From contig CM037585.1 in assembly GCA_021018995.1 (NCBI GenBank), positions 123,346,831-123,410,830 of the forward strand: DNA of 64,000 nt. Direction: 5' to 3'. The translations under genes were made by a program, and so were the position numbers. The DNA comes from Chloranthus sessilifolius (Eukaryota > Streptophyta > Magnoliopsida > Chloranthales > Chloranthaceae). The notes under the pieces were generated by a model that was not told the DNA's origin, did no database searches, and saw nothing but the letters and a program-made list of their open reading frames with translations. Each line of letters starts with the position of its first letter. Positions within the stretch are counted from its first letter, which is position 1. Below are positions 1 through 11,439 of the stretch, piece by piece.

Positions 1-106
1 GCCGTCTGATTTGAAGGCCACAATATAAAATCGATGGTGCCAAAGATAGACATGCAAAAAAAGGCGATATTGCCTCTCTTTTTTTTCTTTTTTTTTTTTT
101 AAGTTT

Positions 107-300
107 TAAACAGTCGATGCCAACTCTGTAAACAGTCGATACTAACTGTTTAAAGAGGCGATGGCGACTCTTTCAACAGTCGATACCGACTATTTAAACA
201 GTCGCCATCAACTATTTAATTTTTTTTTTTTTTTTTTAAATAGTCAATGGCGACTGTTTACACAGTCGGGATCAATTGTCTAAACAGTCAATGGGATTTA
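107..300. repeat. Cluster of short dyad repeats (ACAGTCGAT / CGACTGTT)
   Basis: About ten variants of a 10-15 nt motif, such as AACAGTCGAT and its near complement CGACTGTTTA, recur between T-rich stretches. Neighbouring copies are often in opposite orientation and could pair as hairpins. The design matches the dyad clusters in the LTRs elsewhere in this window, so this is probably part of another element's LTR cut by the window edge. No TATA box, LTR end or ORF assigns it to a family. Confidence 0.5.
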
Positions 301-687
301 ACATAAGTGCTTTCAAAGATCCGTGGGCGTACTCTTGATGGAGATTTTCGTGCTTTTATAAATAGTATTCAAGTACTTTTTTTATTTTCAAATTTTAAAT
401 TTATATATGATTTTAAAATAATAAAAATTTGCCTAAAGAGCATTTATGAAATATATCGGAAGATCCCTAATCATATCAGTCAATATGTAGATCAGTATCA
501 ACTGATAATGCGACACTATTTTGTGGACGTCAACTACAAAGCGTAGTGGTGTGGATTACGACCTAAAAGTAATAAGAGATTAATTTTCCTCTCCACTAAT
601 GGCTAGGCATTTTTGGAGTATTGGTTAGATTCTTAACAAAAATCTTCCAAGCACCCCTCTAACTCCATATAATTAAATTAAGCAACC

Positions 688-692
<5 letters not shown>
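301..692. other. Stretch without recognised gene
   Basis: AT-rich sequence. A 79-codon open frame on the plus strand (307-546) has no recognisable motif and biased composition, so I do not call it a gene. Confidence 0.4.

Positions 693-733
<41 letters not shown>
693..733. repeat. (AC)n microsatellite
   Basis: About 20 uninterrupted AC dinucleotides. It lies downstream of the bS21-like ORF (minus strand) and gives a meaningless Val/Cys-rich frame on the minus strand. Confidence 0.95.
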
Positions 734-735
<2 letters not shown>

Positions 736-903
736 TAATAAATAAAATAAAATAAAATTCCAAACCTTAGACACCAAAAACCCTTACCTAGCAAACCAAT
801 GAGATAAAACCAATTCCTCCAAAAAAAAAGCCCACAAATCACACATAACTCCCCTCCCAAAGAACCAAAAAATCATCACAAAAAAATAAAAACAATAAAT
901 AAG

Positions 904-1200
904 TCACCTCCTTCTGTTCTTTTTCGCAGCTTCTTGCTTCTTCCGCTTCTTCTCCTCCCTCTTGTTCTCAAAAAACCTCCTCTTGCACTCCTGCAAAATC
1001 ACAGCCCTCAACACACTCCTCTTGAACCTCCCAAGCAAAGCCTCCTTGTTTTCGTCTTCTCCTACGACGACCTGAACATTGTATCCAGATTTGTAGAAAA
1101 GAGTGTTGGCGTTCGCCAGAGACGGGAAGACTACAGAGTGGACGCCATTAGAAGAAAACGCATCAAGGAATTCATCTCTACTTGGTGTATAATAATTCAA
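904..1200 (-). CDS. RPS21: Plastid ribosomal protein bS21-like (30S S21); 5' end lost or unclear
   Basis: The 98-codon frame matches plant chloroplast-type bS21, a small basic protein of the 30S subunit. Residues about 22-40 (PSLANANTLFYKSGYNVQVV) are the usual lead-in. They are followed by a core of the type LLGRFKRSVLR..ILQECKRRFFENK, then a very basic tail ending in NRRR. The frame stays open upstream to about position 1341, and that part encodes a Ser-rich run resembling a transit peptide. No ATG lies in this extension, and a TAA at 1342-1344 closes it. The listed Met lies after the presumed transit peptide, so the true start has either mutated or lies in an upstream exon. The core shows small departures from the family as I remember it (one Arg fewer before the FFENK motif). 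A decayed or retrotransposed copy is therefore possible. It is the only cellular gene I recognise here. Confidence 0.7.
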   Translation of the reverse strand: MNYYTPSRDEFLDAFSSNGVHSVVFPSLANANTLFYKSGYNVQVVVGEDENKEALLGRFKRSVLRAVILQECKRRFFENKREEKKRKKQEAAKKNRRR

Positions 1201-1344
1201 ATAAGAAGAGGAATGAGAGTTTGAGGAGGAAGAAGAAGAGAGAGAAAGAGAAACTTGGGTTGTAGAGGAGTGAGGAAGAAGGGCTGGTTTCTTAGTGGAT
1301 TGTTGTTGTTTTGATGATAAATTTATGAGGAAAGGAAGTTGTTA

Positions 1345-3167
1345 CAGAGATGTTTTTGGGACTTCGGCTGGTAGATGTGAGTTAGGGGCATTTTAGGCAT
1401 GAAAAAGTGACAAACTATTTTTACTTTTATATAGTAGTAAGGATAACACATCAATAAATATAGAGTAGGGGAGTAATTGTGTGCTTTTGATAATTTGAAG
1501 GTCAGAGTTTGATTTTCACGAGGTATCGAAGTTCTAACACTCCGTGTTATCGAAGTGGTTGCATTGAAGCAATAAAATTGATATAAATATAGTGTACTAT
1601 ATTTGAATGCTTAAATTTAAAAAGTGCAACAATTCTTAAATTGAGTGATTCACGACCATCGATCGAAAAGTGCAAGTGATTAATGTGCACTAACTTTTTG
1701 GTCATTCTAAAGTGTAATTTATAATGCAGTTAAGGTCGTCTGTTGGACGAGGGTTGATTGATTGGTTTTGAAATCGATCGATCGATTTTAAGGTGTCGGT
1801 CGATTGATGTAAGCAAAACACAATTGAAATAGGAAATAAGAATTAATGTTGAGCATGCATAAAAAGACAAGTTTAAATTTTCAAATAGGATAATACTTGA
1901 GTATCCTGCCATAAATAATTTATAAAAGCGAATTAAATAATACTAACTTGAGTACCATGTAACAATTAATTTATAAAAATAAATTAAATAATACTTTATA
2001 AGAGAAGTTGTCACCTCACCCTATATAAAATCAAAGTCTCATCGCAACTGCAACTAAATAACAGAACTCAATATCAAAATTAAAGGGGATTCAGTCCTCT
2101 TAATTTACCAGAAACCAAACTTTGATCCATATAATCAATCGATTGGGTTTATTAAGTCGGTCAATTGGCCTTCGAAATTTCTCAACAGATCTGAGTCCGA
2201 AATTATAATATTTATTTAATATGAAAATAAACAAACTAAATAATAAAACTAAACCATCATTCTTTCAATCCTCAAACAATATTTAATATATAAAATAAAT
2301 CCACCGTTCATTTTATTAACCCGTCGATACGCAATCAAATCGTATCCTATGTGACGGGATCTGAGAAGAACGAGATGGATGGATGGATAACCAAATTTTA
2401 TGAGCTTTTGATCGGTTGGATAGGCACATATCCAACTTTAGCGTCCAACCTTATTCATTGATCGCAAGAGATTTTGGGTTGGTGCGCGTTGACATAGATC
2501 GGATCTGACGCATTGTTTTAGTTCGGGTTCATAGTGGCTCGAATTCAAGAGATCAAAATTTGAATCACCGATTCGGATTGGTTGATTGGCCTGTTGTGAA
2601 ATTGTGGCTTGCATGGTCTCTTTTGACTTATAAGGTCTGGTGATAAGTGATCAAACCCACTAAAGTCTTTAGCAAGATTTAGCCGATAGACGACCGATCT
2701 GAGTCTCGACACCCATTTGGAGTAGCCATGCACCCTTGAAAAATATAAATGATCATTGGTCTCTGATTCAGATGAGCAAGGATCACACAATGATATGAGA
2801 TCTGGAATCCCATTTTCAGGTGGTTCTCCTTCATAATCTAGATGCTCCTTGGAACCAATAGTAGTTGATCAACGGCCAGAAGAGAGTCCAGCACACGGAG
2901 AAATGCACAACATGAAATGGACGACGGATAAGCCATCAACTCGTTCTCCACAAAGAGCCAGCCACATTCTAATCGACTACTTAAAATTGATAGCATAGGG
3001 CTTTTTATGATGAGGCTGAATTTGAACCCTTTTTAAAGTTGTGTTTGGATACACAAACCGTGCCGATCCTAGACTTGTTAATGGATTCTGGATCATCATC
3101 CGAATCGCCGGAGGCTCGCCGAAGAGTTGCCGGATAGAGGTAGAAGGGAAGCCTTTTGCTTCTCAGT

Positions 3168-3170
<3 letters not shown>
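1345..3170. other. Intergenic DNA, no gene recognised
   Basis: AT-rich DNA with scattered CGATCGAT-type words (about 1770-1800 and 2135-2170). The short ORFs show no recognisable motif. Nothing here can be assigned to a gene or a delimited element. Confidence 0.5.

Positions 3171-3234
<64 letters not shown>
3171..3234. repeat. Compound (AT)n(AG)n microsatellite
   Basis: About 16 AT units run directly into about 16 AG units. Another (AG)n run lies at 3386-3404. The overlapping Leu/Ser- and Ile/Tyr-rich open frames are microsatellite translations, not genes. Confidence 0.95.
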
Positions 3235-3238
<4 letters not shown>

Positions 3239-3385
3239 GATCTTGGGAGAAAGAGAGAGACGTTTGTAAAAGAAGGGCATGGGGCTGCTAGCTTAATGGG
3301 GAGAGAGTCACACAGAGAGTTTGAGAGGGGGGATATACATAGAGGGAGCGAGGGTCTTGGGAGCTTGCTTTCGTGTGGGGGTTTC

Positions 3386-3404
3386 AAGAGAGAGAGAGAG
3401 AGAG
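3386..3404. repeat. (AG)n microsatellite
   Basis: About nine AG dinucleotides 150 bp downstream of the larger compound microsatellite, in a purine-rich patch. Confidence 0.9.
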
Positions 3405-4090
3405 GGCTATTACTAGCCTTGTGTTTTCGGTGATTGCTTGGGTTCATGGAGTGAAGGAAGGAGCACACATGGGCAAGTTAACCCATTAAAAAAGAAAGAG
3501 TCCTCTTATAACTCTAATTGCTTTTAGAGAGAGTCGGCCATGATAGGGTGTGGAGCACCCATACAAAGTTTGGTGCTCCCCCCATCTAACACCAATAAAA
3601 GAAAGTCTAAAAATTCGGGTCGTTACAATTTCGGAAAGGTTTCAAGTAGGTTTCAGGGTGATTTCAGGGGGGTTTACATGACCATTTAGGGTGGATTTAC
3701 ATGACTTGCCGGAGTTGTATGACTTGCTGGAGTTAAGAAGAAAAAGAAAGGCAAAAAGTGGGTGCTCACGTGTAAATAACTAGGGGTGCCTTTTTTAGGG
3801 GTCTCACAAAAAATAGGAGGATTTTCCCTTACACGTGAGAGTTGTGAGCGCTTTCAGTCAAACGGTGGGTGTTAATAGAGGCATCCAAAGAAAATTAGAG
3901 ATGCCTATATAGTCAATGGGTTAACAGGTCAAGTTTATGAAATGACTCAGTGAGTCTAGTCAACTGGTCGATTCTCTAAAAAAGTCAAATTAAATAAGCT
4001 GGTGTTACTATCATACCACTTTATATTACAACCACCTCACTTAAACAAAATAAAAACCCGTTGACTGCTTTAAATTAGACGATAGAGATC
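3405..4090. other. Intergenic DNA, no gene recognised
   Basis: No ORF with recognisable protein features and no clear repeat boundary was found in this stretch. Confidence 0.4.
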
Positions 4091-4320
4091 ATTTATGTCT
4101 CAATCTTCCACACAACAAATCTTGAGATCATGACCTTACTATTAGAAGGTGAGATGTTGACTCCACGTGGCAGACATCCCAAAAAGTGAACGTGAACCAC
4201 ACTTGAGGGTACGCTATGATCGCATTCACTTTTTGGATGTGAACCAAATGAAATCAACATATGGCCATCTGACAGTAGGGAATCTCAAGATCTTTTGTGC
4301 GGAAGATTGAGGCAAAAAAT
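4091..4320. mobile_element. MITE-like element with long imperfect terminal inverted repeats
   Basis: The left arm (from 4091, containing CTCAATCTTCC, ATCTTGAGAT, then CCAAAAAGTGAA at 4172-4183) reappears as the reverse complement in the right arm ending near 4320 (GGAAGATTGAG, ATCTCAAGAT, TTCACTTTTTGG). The arms cover most of the roughly 230 bp and leave only a small central loop. No coding capacity is present. Size and structure fit a non-autonomous DNA transposon (MITE). I could not fix a target-site duplication, and the superfamily is not identifiable by eye. Confidence 0.7.
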
Positions 4321-4321
4321 A

Positions 4322-6204
4322 TATTTTTTTGATCGGTAAGTGCTCATAATTTTCTTATAAAAACATCGAGAAGCTGGAAAAGAACAATAAAAAAGACCAC
4401 ACCGACCTGAAGAAAAAGAAAATAAAGGCACAGAAAGCAAAAATAAGTAGTAAGGCAAACCACAGGGCAGAAAAAGAAAGGTGAAAGCCCTCAAACAGAG
4501 AAGCGGAGGGGGGATGGGAAAATTGGGAGAAGGGGAGAAGCACCCAATCTAGCCCGGGCCCCATTGGAGAGAATCTCCCATGCCCCCTCTTTATCTAGCA
4601 ATACCCATAAACGCATAAAGTCCCGAATAAACTTCAGAACCATCCCAATAGGACGACGCTTCCGGCCGAAAATGCGGGCATTTCTTTCTCGCCAAATGCT
4701 CTAAACGACCGAGAAGAAGCCGACCCTCCAGAAAGCCCCCGACTAGCTCTCCAGGCTGACACCAAACCAGGCCAAAAACTGTTAAGAAATGGAAGGAGGG
4801 ATAGCTCAATACATGTTCAAAGACTTAAGGATAACACCCAAATCTTATAGGCCACCCAACAGTGAAGAAAAGGTGCGATACAAACTCTTCCAATTGAAGG
4901 CATATAGCACACAAGTTAGGCAAATCTTACCCCCTACAAATCAGTTGATCAATCGTAAGAATCCTCTCTCTAATCAAAGTCCATGAAAAGAATTTGACTT
5001 TGGGGTGAGCAGCGACCTTCCACAAACGCGCCCAATCGCACTTAATTAAAGGCTGGTTCGACAAAATCTGATAATACGACTTGACATTAAAGAGTCCATT
5101 CTTACTAGGCACCCAAATACAGGCATCCACTCGGTGTTGATTTCTACTCACGACATACAACAAAGCCAGGAAACGAAGGGAGACACCTCATCTCTAAGGA
5201 GTCTCCGAGTGACCAAATCCCACAATACCCCCCTTTTGGTGTCCAAGAAGAAGCTAGCCACCACTCCGTGGGAATCAATCGCAATGCTAAAAATGGTCGG
5301 AAAATGTCTTTGAGAGGCCTGATCTCCGCCCAAGGATCATCCCAAAAATGGACACGAGCTCCATCTCCCCAACTAAATTGCACCCACCAAGAAAAATAAG
5401 GCCAAGTCCCACAAATACCCTTCCACTAGGCCAAGAAGGACCTGTTAACAATGACATTAATACCCCAATTGTCGTCCAATTGCCCATACTTATCCGCCAA
5501 AACCGACAACCATAGACTCTTTCTATCTCTATCCAATCCGGCTTGCCAAAACCATTTTCCCAAGAGAGCAATATTGACTCACCTTAAACTACGGATAACC
5601 AAACCACCGTAAATCAATGGAAGTTGGCAGATATCCCAATTTACAAGGTGGTACCTCTTGTCCAATCCATACCCCTCCCTTAAAAAGTTCCTTTGAATTT
5701 GTTTGAGTATGTGGATCACATCCATGTGGCACTTGAACATAGACATAAAGAAAATGGGGAGACTAGATAGGATAGGTTTAACAAGGAGGAACCGACCCCC
5801 GCTGCTGAAAAGCTTTCCCTTCCAAGATGACAACCTTTGTTCAAACTTCTAAACCACCAGGTCTCAGGCCCTAGTAGTGGGCTGTCCGATCCCGAGTGTG
5901 AGACCCAGATAAGAGATAGGAAGAGGCTCAATCTCACTATCCACCACATCAGCTAATTCGGTCACCAGCTGGTCATCAACTCCAATCCCAATAACAACCG
6001 ACTTGTGCAGATTAATTTGCTGGCCAAAAACAGCTTCATAAATACAAAGAACCTCCTCCAGCGACCGAAACTCAGCCACATTTTCCTTACAAAAAAGGAT
6101 AGTGTAATCTGCATATTGAAGATGTGTGATGTGACAACCATGGAAGCCCGCTTGGATGTCGGAAATGAAATCAAGCTACCAAGCACGAGAAATGAGGCAG
6201 TCTA
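4322..6204 (-). mobile_element. Truncated L1-type LINE (non-LTR retrotransposon)
   Basis: Minus-strand translations in several frames give the order of a plant L1 ORF2 C-terminal half: the reverse transcriptase core, the LSSWKGK-type region after the core, and a zinc-binding zf-RVT segment near the end. The low-coordinate end is the LINE 3' end: the minus strand reads CTTACCGATCAAAAAAATAT, the usual plant L1 ending with an A-rich tail. The 5' half (endonuclease and N-terminal RT) is absent: the sequence switches at about 6205 to a TGTCACGCCC LTR-like start. The 3' tail abuts the MITE. Confidence 0.85.
4927..6190 (-). pseudogene. LINE ORF2 remnant: reverse transcriptase and zf-RVT
   Basis: Reading the minus strand from 6190 downward, the protein would copy LINE RNA at nicked target DNA. 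The RT catalytic box reads HLQYADYTILF where the family has a double aspartate, so the second Asp is replaced by Tyr. It is followed by FGQQINLHKS and ISYLGL blocks. Then come LSSLPIFFMSMF and GGLVIRSL (5579-5833), WGDGARVHFWDDPW (5144-5383), and the zinc-binding stretch LWKVAAHPKVKFFSWTL..RILTIDQL (4927-5163). The blocks occupy different frames with stops between them. It is a dead copy, and the YADY change alone should abolish polymerisation. Confidence 0.85.
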
Positions 6205-6620
6205 TGTCACGCCCGCAGCCCCTGGCCTCGCACACCAGGCGGCTCTCGCGCCCCACACGTTCAGATCCACGAGCCGGGTAGGCGCGACATATGCCATCAA
6301 TTTCAATTTTCGTTAAATCATTCTTTTCCTTTTTGAAAGAAATTATAACATTAGCGGAAATATTTTGCGAAAGATTTTTCATTCTCGTTAACCTTAGTCG
6401 AACTAATTCGGTTTTCAAAATTCACAACGTAAAAATCCTACTTTCGCGGGATTGTAAGTAAGACAAATGAAATTTAAGTCAAAACTTCAACTTTGAAAAT
6501 CAAATATTTACAATAAGTCCAATTACAAGATTTCATCAGTGATTACAAAAGAACTGAACTTAACAAAAACAACCAAAAAGAGAAGATCCAATAAAATAAA
6601 TATGTGAACCGGTCACATGT
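6205..6620. mobile_element. Fragment of host repeat H (LTR-like end)
   Basis: It begins TGTCACGCCCGC at the point where the LINE similarity stops, a common end for plant LTRs in one or other orientation, and continues as non-coding DNA until element A starts at 6621. Probably the same repeat continues after A (31804-32645) and after B (from 48967). This is inferred from the nesting, not from a matched second copy. Confidence 0.35.
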
Positions 6621-8108
6621 TGATCGTTTTAAATATAAACCTTGCAAGTGCACAACTCCGAAGTACTAAGGCGAGTACAAGGGTATCGAATCACAGGGAT
6701 TTGTCGTTTATCTTAATTTAATCTCTGTCCTATTATGAAATAATTTGTATAATTAAATTTCCTGATATTAATCTAAAAATAAAAAGAAAACCTAAAACAG
6801 TTTTGAAATAAGAGATGAGAAGGCAGTCTGGGATCTCTCTTGGATCTTAGACTCGTATATAATAAATCCTACTTCTTTCCTATGATGAATCCTAGGTACC
6901 CCCGCTCTAGGCAACAAGCTCTATCGCATTGTATAAGAATTAGATAAATCTAAACATCAAAGTATCATTACGCGTAACCAACTAAAACTACCCTACAAGG
7001 CCTAGTCCATTGGTGAATATCCTATCTAATCCAATCCCAATCCCAATCCCTACAAGGCCACTAAAATTAAACTAAACAGAATTAAACTGTTACAATCGTT
7101 CGTTCTCAATGACTCTCGGAACCTCAAATATGCAATCAAACTATAAAACGGGATTCAAAAATAGAAAAAGAAATAGAAATCTATTATAAACTTATCTAAA
7201 ATTTATAAGAGATCCTAGCTTGAAACTTTAGCCTCGCATCGATCGTAAGACCTTCATCAGTACTGAATCGGTCTTCTCTCGATGATTACACTCTATTTTA
7301 GAACTATAAACTAATCTAAACTTGTGAATACTTGCGTCAAAACTCTCTAGAAAAGTTATGTCGTCAAGAATTACCTAAACCTAGGGTCCTTATTTATAGA
7401 TGTATAAGGCCCTAGCACAATTATACAGGGCAAGTTACCTAGGAAATCCCAAGAAATCAGTTCGGTGAAGAAGAATCCGGAAGAGATCTCAGAAGCCAAA
7501 AGAAATCTAGTTACATCACCTATCTTCTCGCGTGGAAACTCTATTTCGATTGGTCGAAATTGAATCTCGACCGGTTAACCTTAAGATTGCTGCAGGTCAT
7601 ACTCCGCGCTCCAATTTATGCTTCATCATTCAAACCTCGACCAGTCGAACTCTGGTTTCGAGCGGTTGAGGTTATATTTATATAATCTCTTTTTCTGTTC
7701 TGCTCCATCTCGACCGGTTGAGCTGGTTTCGACCAGTCCATTCTATATCACCTGAAGCTCTGCGAATCTCGACCAGTCAAAATAGCTATTTCGATTGGTA
7801 CATTTGGATCTTTTCTTCTTCTCTATTTCTCTCCTGGGAAGCTCACTACTAAGCTATCTCGACCAGTTGAGATTTCCATCTTGACTTGTCGAAATGATCA
7901 CTCAGTTACTTCTTTCAGTTGTTTTCCCTTGGATCACTTGCCACAACTTTGGGTTTCTCTTATATTAGCTCTTTTAACTACTTTTACGTATATCTGGCCT
8001 TTGCATCTGTTGCAAGACAACACGAACTAAAAGCATTTATTAGTAGTAAAGTGAGGGATAACAACGCCAAGATTTGGGTATATTTTATACCATTTTAGAG
8101 ACCGATCA
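6621..8108 (-). repeat. Element A 3' LTR
   Basis: This is a near copy of 30353-31803 in the same orientation. It contains a TATA-like box (minus strand CTATAAATAAGG at about 7388-7400). Several CTCGACCGGTCGA-type dyads lie at about 7545-7890, upstream of that box in the element's reading direction. The two LTRs differ by many substitutions, so the insertion is old. Confidence 0.9.
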
Positions 8109-8126
8109 CACCCCCAAACCTCAACT
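8109..8126 (-). other. Element A polypurine tract
   Basis: On the minus strand GTTGAGGTTTGGGGGTG lies immediately before the 3' LTR start TGATCGG, the expected plus-strand priming site. Confidence 0.8.
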
Positions 8127-11100
8127 TCGCTAGTCCTCGAGCAAAGGCAACATAAAAAACATAACCCAAAAGCAAACTAACCTAACAATGTACAAACTAA
8201 TCTATAAAATAAGAGCCACTTTCGTAGGGCGCACGATTGCATTTAGACTATACAACAAGCCTTTAAACCCCTAGGTGACCCTAGTGGAGGAGTTCTTTCT
8301 CCTGGGGGTTTATAGTGAAGGTATCCACAAACTTCCAAAATTGTTTTTAAAACCATCGGCAAAATGAGTTTTCAAAATTGGTTTTCATAATATATATATA
8401 CTTTTAGAAATCAAAAACCTGTAGTCAATTCAACATGCAAATTTTCATTTTCAAATACCGATACCATGTTAATTTTTTTGTTGCTTATTCAAACTAACCC
8501 AATGTGTCGATCCTTAGACAAATCCTTCAGTCATGCCTAGAGTATCGTGTGTGCATTTACCAATGCTCAAATCGTTCTATCACGGGATTAGTCAAAATAA
8601 GGAATCATCAGATCCCAAGTAATTACTTAATCATCACCTTAGGTATACACTCAAAACAAACTCGCTCCGATGAATGATTCACTTTTTTGCACACATGTAA
8701 GAAGGAGTTACAATGCAAATAAAAAAGTCTCACACGATATAGGAGACACGGTGCATAAATGAATTTAAAAGAAATCTCATAAAGAGGAATGTTTGTATCT
8801 TAAGTACGTTATACCAAGTACCATAAGCATTGCATTATCACTCTCCATAAGGCATTTACCAATCGAGATTGAATCACAAAGGTCTTTTTCTGGGTTGTAG
8901 CGGGGGCTCGGGTAAAGGTTACGAAAGAAAGGGAAGTTGGATTCAAATTTCTCTGAGAAATTGGAAAAAGAACCACATCTGATTTTCTCATTTTCGCTCT
9001 TTTTTTATTGTAAATTTCTCAGAATTTTTCTTCTTATTTTCTCAACTCTCTTTTCTTTTTGAAGTCACTCACATTTTTTTCTCTTCATTTTTCTACCTTT
9101 TTCACATTTCTTTTTTTCTTATTTTGTTATCCCTTTTTACAATTGATTTTCTGCCATATGCTCCCCGCAAGTATCACTTCCATGCCTCTTCACTTACTCT
9201 CTTACGCTCATCCCTCTTTCCCAATTTCTCAGAGGTTGAAGCGTAAGGCTTTGAATTTTCAGAAATGGTATCAGGGTATGGTTAATATAGCTCATCAAGA
9301 AACATTTAAGAAAAAAGTTTTCAACCAGGCTCAAAAGAGTGCTAAAAGGTAAAATGTATGAGGTAGCGCATTTTAAGTTCAAACGAGCCAAAGATAGCCT
9401 TCGATCATTTTCTCAAAAGGTAGTAACGATGCTAATTTGTCTTGAGTTCAAATGCAATGTGTTCTAGTACAATGATATAAAGCAATGCAAAATAAACGAA
9501 CCGAGATAACGTGTAGGAGATTTAAACAAGAAAGCATGAATTCAAAGATACTCTGAATTTTTAAGCACTCATCAAGAACAAGAAAATAGTTCTAAAGATC
9601 ACCGAGTTTAGTCTTTCCTAGGATCCTAAATTCAACATCTATTCTAATCCTTTGATTTCGGAACCTAAGTATGATAAAAGTGCAAAAAAATTTCTAAGCA
9701 AGAAATTTAGACCTACCCTTAAATGTTTGCATTGGAATTAGAAATCCTAAGCAACAACAGTCATAACATGACATTAATATTTTAAAATAAAAATTTACAT
9801 GCATCAGCGTCCACAATTTGAAAACTATGACAAATATAGCAAGGATGGTTCAAAAACTATATACAAAATGTGGTGTTGAGGGTGCACAAAAACAGTGGTC
9901 AAGTATATGATGCAAAAATTTTAAAACATGAACCAAACATTAGGCACAACACTCCCAAACCTAAATGGTGCAATGCCCTCATTGCATAAAATAGTAAAGA
10001 GTGAAAACAACAAGAGGGCAACAGAAAAAATAAAGCATATCAGCACCAGCAACAATAAATGTCGCACCTTCAACAAGAGATACTAAAGACATGATGCCGA
10101 GCATGGTCCCGAGTGTACCGGGCATAAAATGGATGCTTATTAAAATAAAACTCCCTCCCAAACTTGGAGAGGACGATATCCGACAGTGTCTAAAAGGCAG
10201 CAACACCTAACATTAGAAAATAAAACCATAGGACAAAATAAATAAAAAAGAAGATATCTATTTATATTCAAAAGAAAAATATTACAATGGTTGGGTGCAA
10301 GAAACGAAAACAAGAAAAGCAGGGGGGGAAACCTAGGAAAATCTATACACAAGAGACACTGGCAGCAACCCATGAGACAGCATCAAGATTTGCATCGTCA
10401 AAAAGATCTCATACCACCCGACTCTGGGACGTCCCCAATCTGCCGCCGGTGGAAGGGGAATGGATTAGGACGATGGGGGGGTGGGATGGCGAAGGAGATG
10501 GGATAAGGGTTGATGATTCGACGTTCAGAACAAATAGGAGCAAGAGATCCCAAAGCTCTTTCTCAGCCGAGGGCATCACGACTTCTTCCCTCTTTATGCG
10601 ATTTTCGATGGCCTCCCCGGATGTTGGACCAACAGGGATTGTCTGCCATGGCAGAAGGTGTTCAAGAAAGGGAGGGAGGCAAGGAAAATGGACTGGAATG
10701 GGTGTGCAGAGACATTAATTTAAACTGAGGAAGATGGAAGGTCATGTTAATGGGGGGTGTGGAAGGTTGGAAGGTGAAAGGGCACGCCAAAAATAAAACA
10801 AATTCAAACAAAGACGATTGATTCGCGGGACTCAAGAAAGAAAAAGGGGATGGGGAAACTAAGGTTTGGACTGGTCGAAAATGGGATTTTGACATGTCTT
10901 AGGGCTTTATATAGCCTTAGAAACCTTGAACTCAACTGGTCAAAACCATTTCGACCGGTTGAAATTATAAGAGAATATAATGTCTCTTCAAGAAGCTTAT
11001 GTTCTGAAGCTTTGTCCCCGATCTCGATCGATCGAAACCATTTCGACTGGTCGAATCTAAACAGAAACATGGTTCTCTTCCCAGACCACACTAATACTTA

Positions 11101-11310
11101 CTGAAATTTCATTTTCTTTTCTTCTTTTCCATTTTTTATTCGTTTTCATTTATTTTCTATACCTACTACCTGCACACACACACAAATCATTAAATTTAAT
11201 AAAAACAAAAATTAAAAACCTATATTAATAATTTACAATGGACTTGGGTTGCCTCCCAAGAAGCGCTACGGGTGCATCGGTAGCTTGACAAGGTCAAAGT
11301 GCTTATTATG
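8127..11310 (-). other. Element A 3' internal region, mostly non-coding
   Basis: This is the long region between the coding part and the 3' LTR. Reading on the minus strand, blocks near 11235-11270 (GCTTCTTGGGAGGCAACCCA), 9925-9990 (CATTTAGGTTTGGGAGTGTT), and 9600-9640 (TTAGGATCCTAGG) recur in element C in the same order, so the two elements share a 3' tail. No convincing ORF survives on the sense strand. A 143-codon frame on the opposite strand (10287-10718) has no recognisable domain. Confidence 0.6.
10866..11058 (-). promoter_or_regulatory. Element A internal dyad cluster with TATA box
   Basis: Variants of TCGACCGGTTGA occur here, mostly as two pairs 8-12 nt apart (10936-10963 and 11020-11053), with another copy near 10870-10878. 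On the minus strand they are followed by a TATA-like GGCTATATAAAGCC at 10902-10915. The motif belongs to the family that fills the A LTR upstream of its TATA box. This looks like a second, internal promoter facing the 3' region. Transcription from it is an inference. Confidence 0.5.
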
Positions 11311-11439
11311 GCACAAGTGGGTCAAGGGGAGAGGAAGTCTCCCTACCATCACTTGACCTTATGGGTTATTCACTGTTTGATACAGAAACCGACCCTCATC
11401 CCTCTTGTTCAACGCAATTGCTAGTTGCTAGCGTGGACG

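Noticed and set aside
1490-1570. Possible tRNA-derived SINE (B-box-like GAGTTTGATTTTCA)
   Set aside because: No matching A box at the right distance, no tail, and no second copy.
3005-3468. Overlapping Ser/Leu/Ile-rich ORFs
   Set aside because: They are translations of the (AT)n(AG)n microsatellite and flanking purine-rich DNA; no protein features.
6205-6216. TSD for host repeat H
   Set aside because: Without a matched second end, any 5-mer would be arbitrary.
10287-10718. 143-codon plus-strand ORF
   Set aside because: It lies antisense to the 3' region of element A, with no domain or homologous ORF in element C; probably chance.
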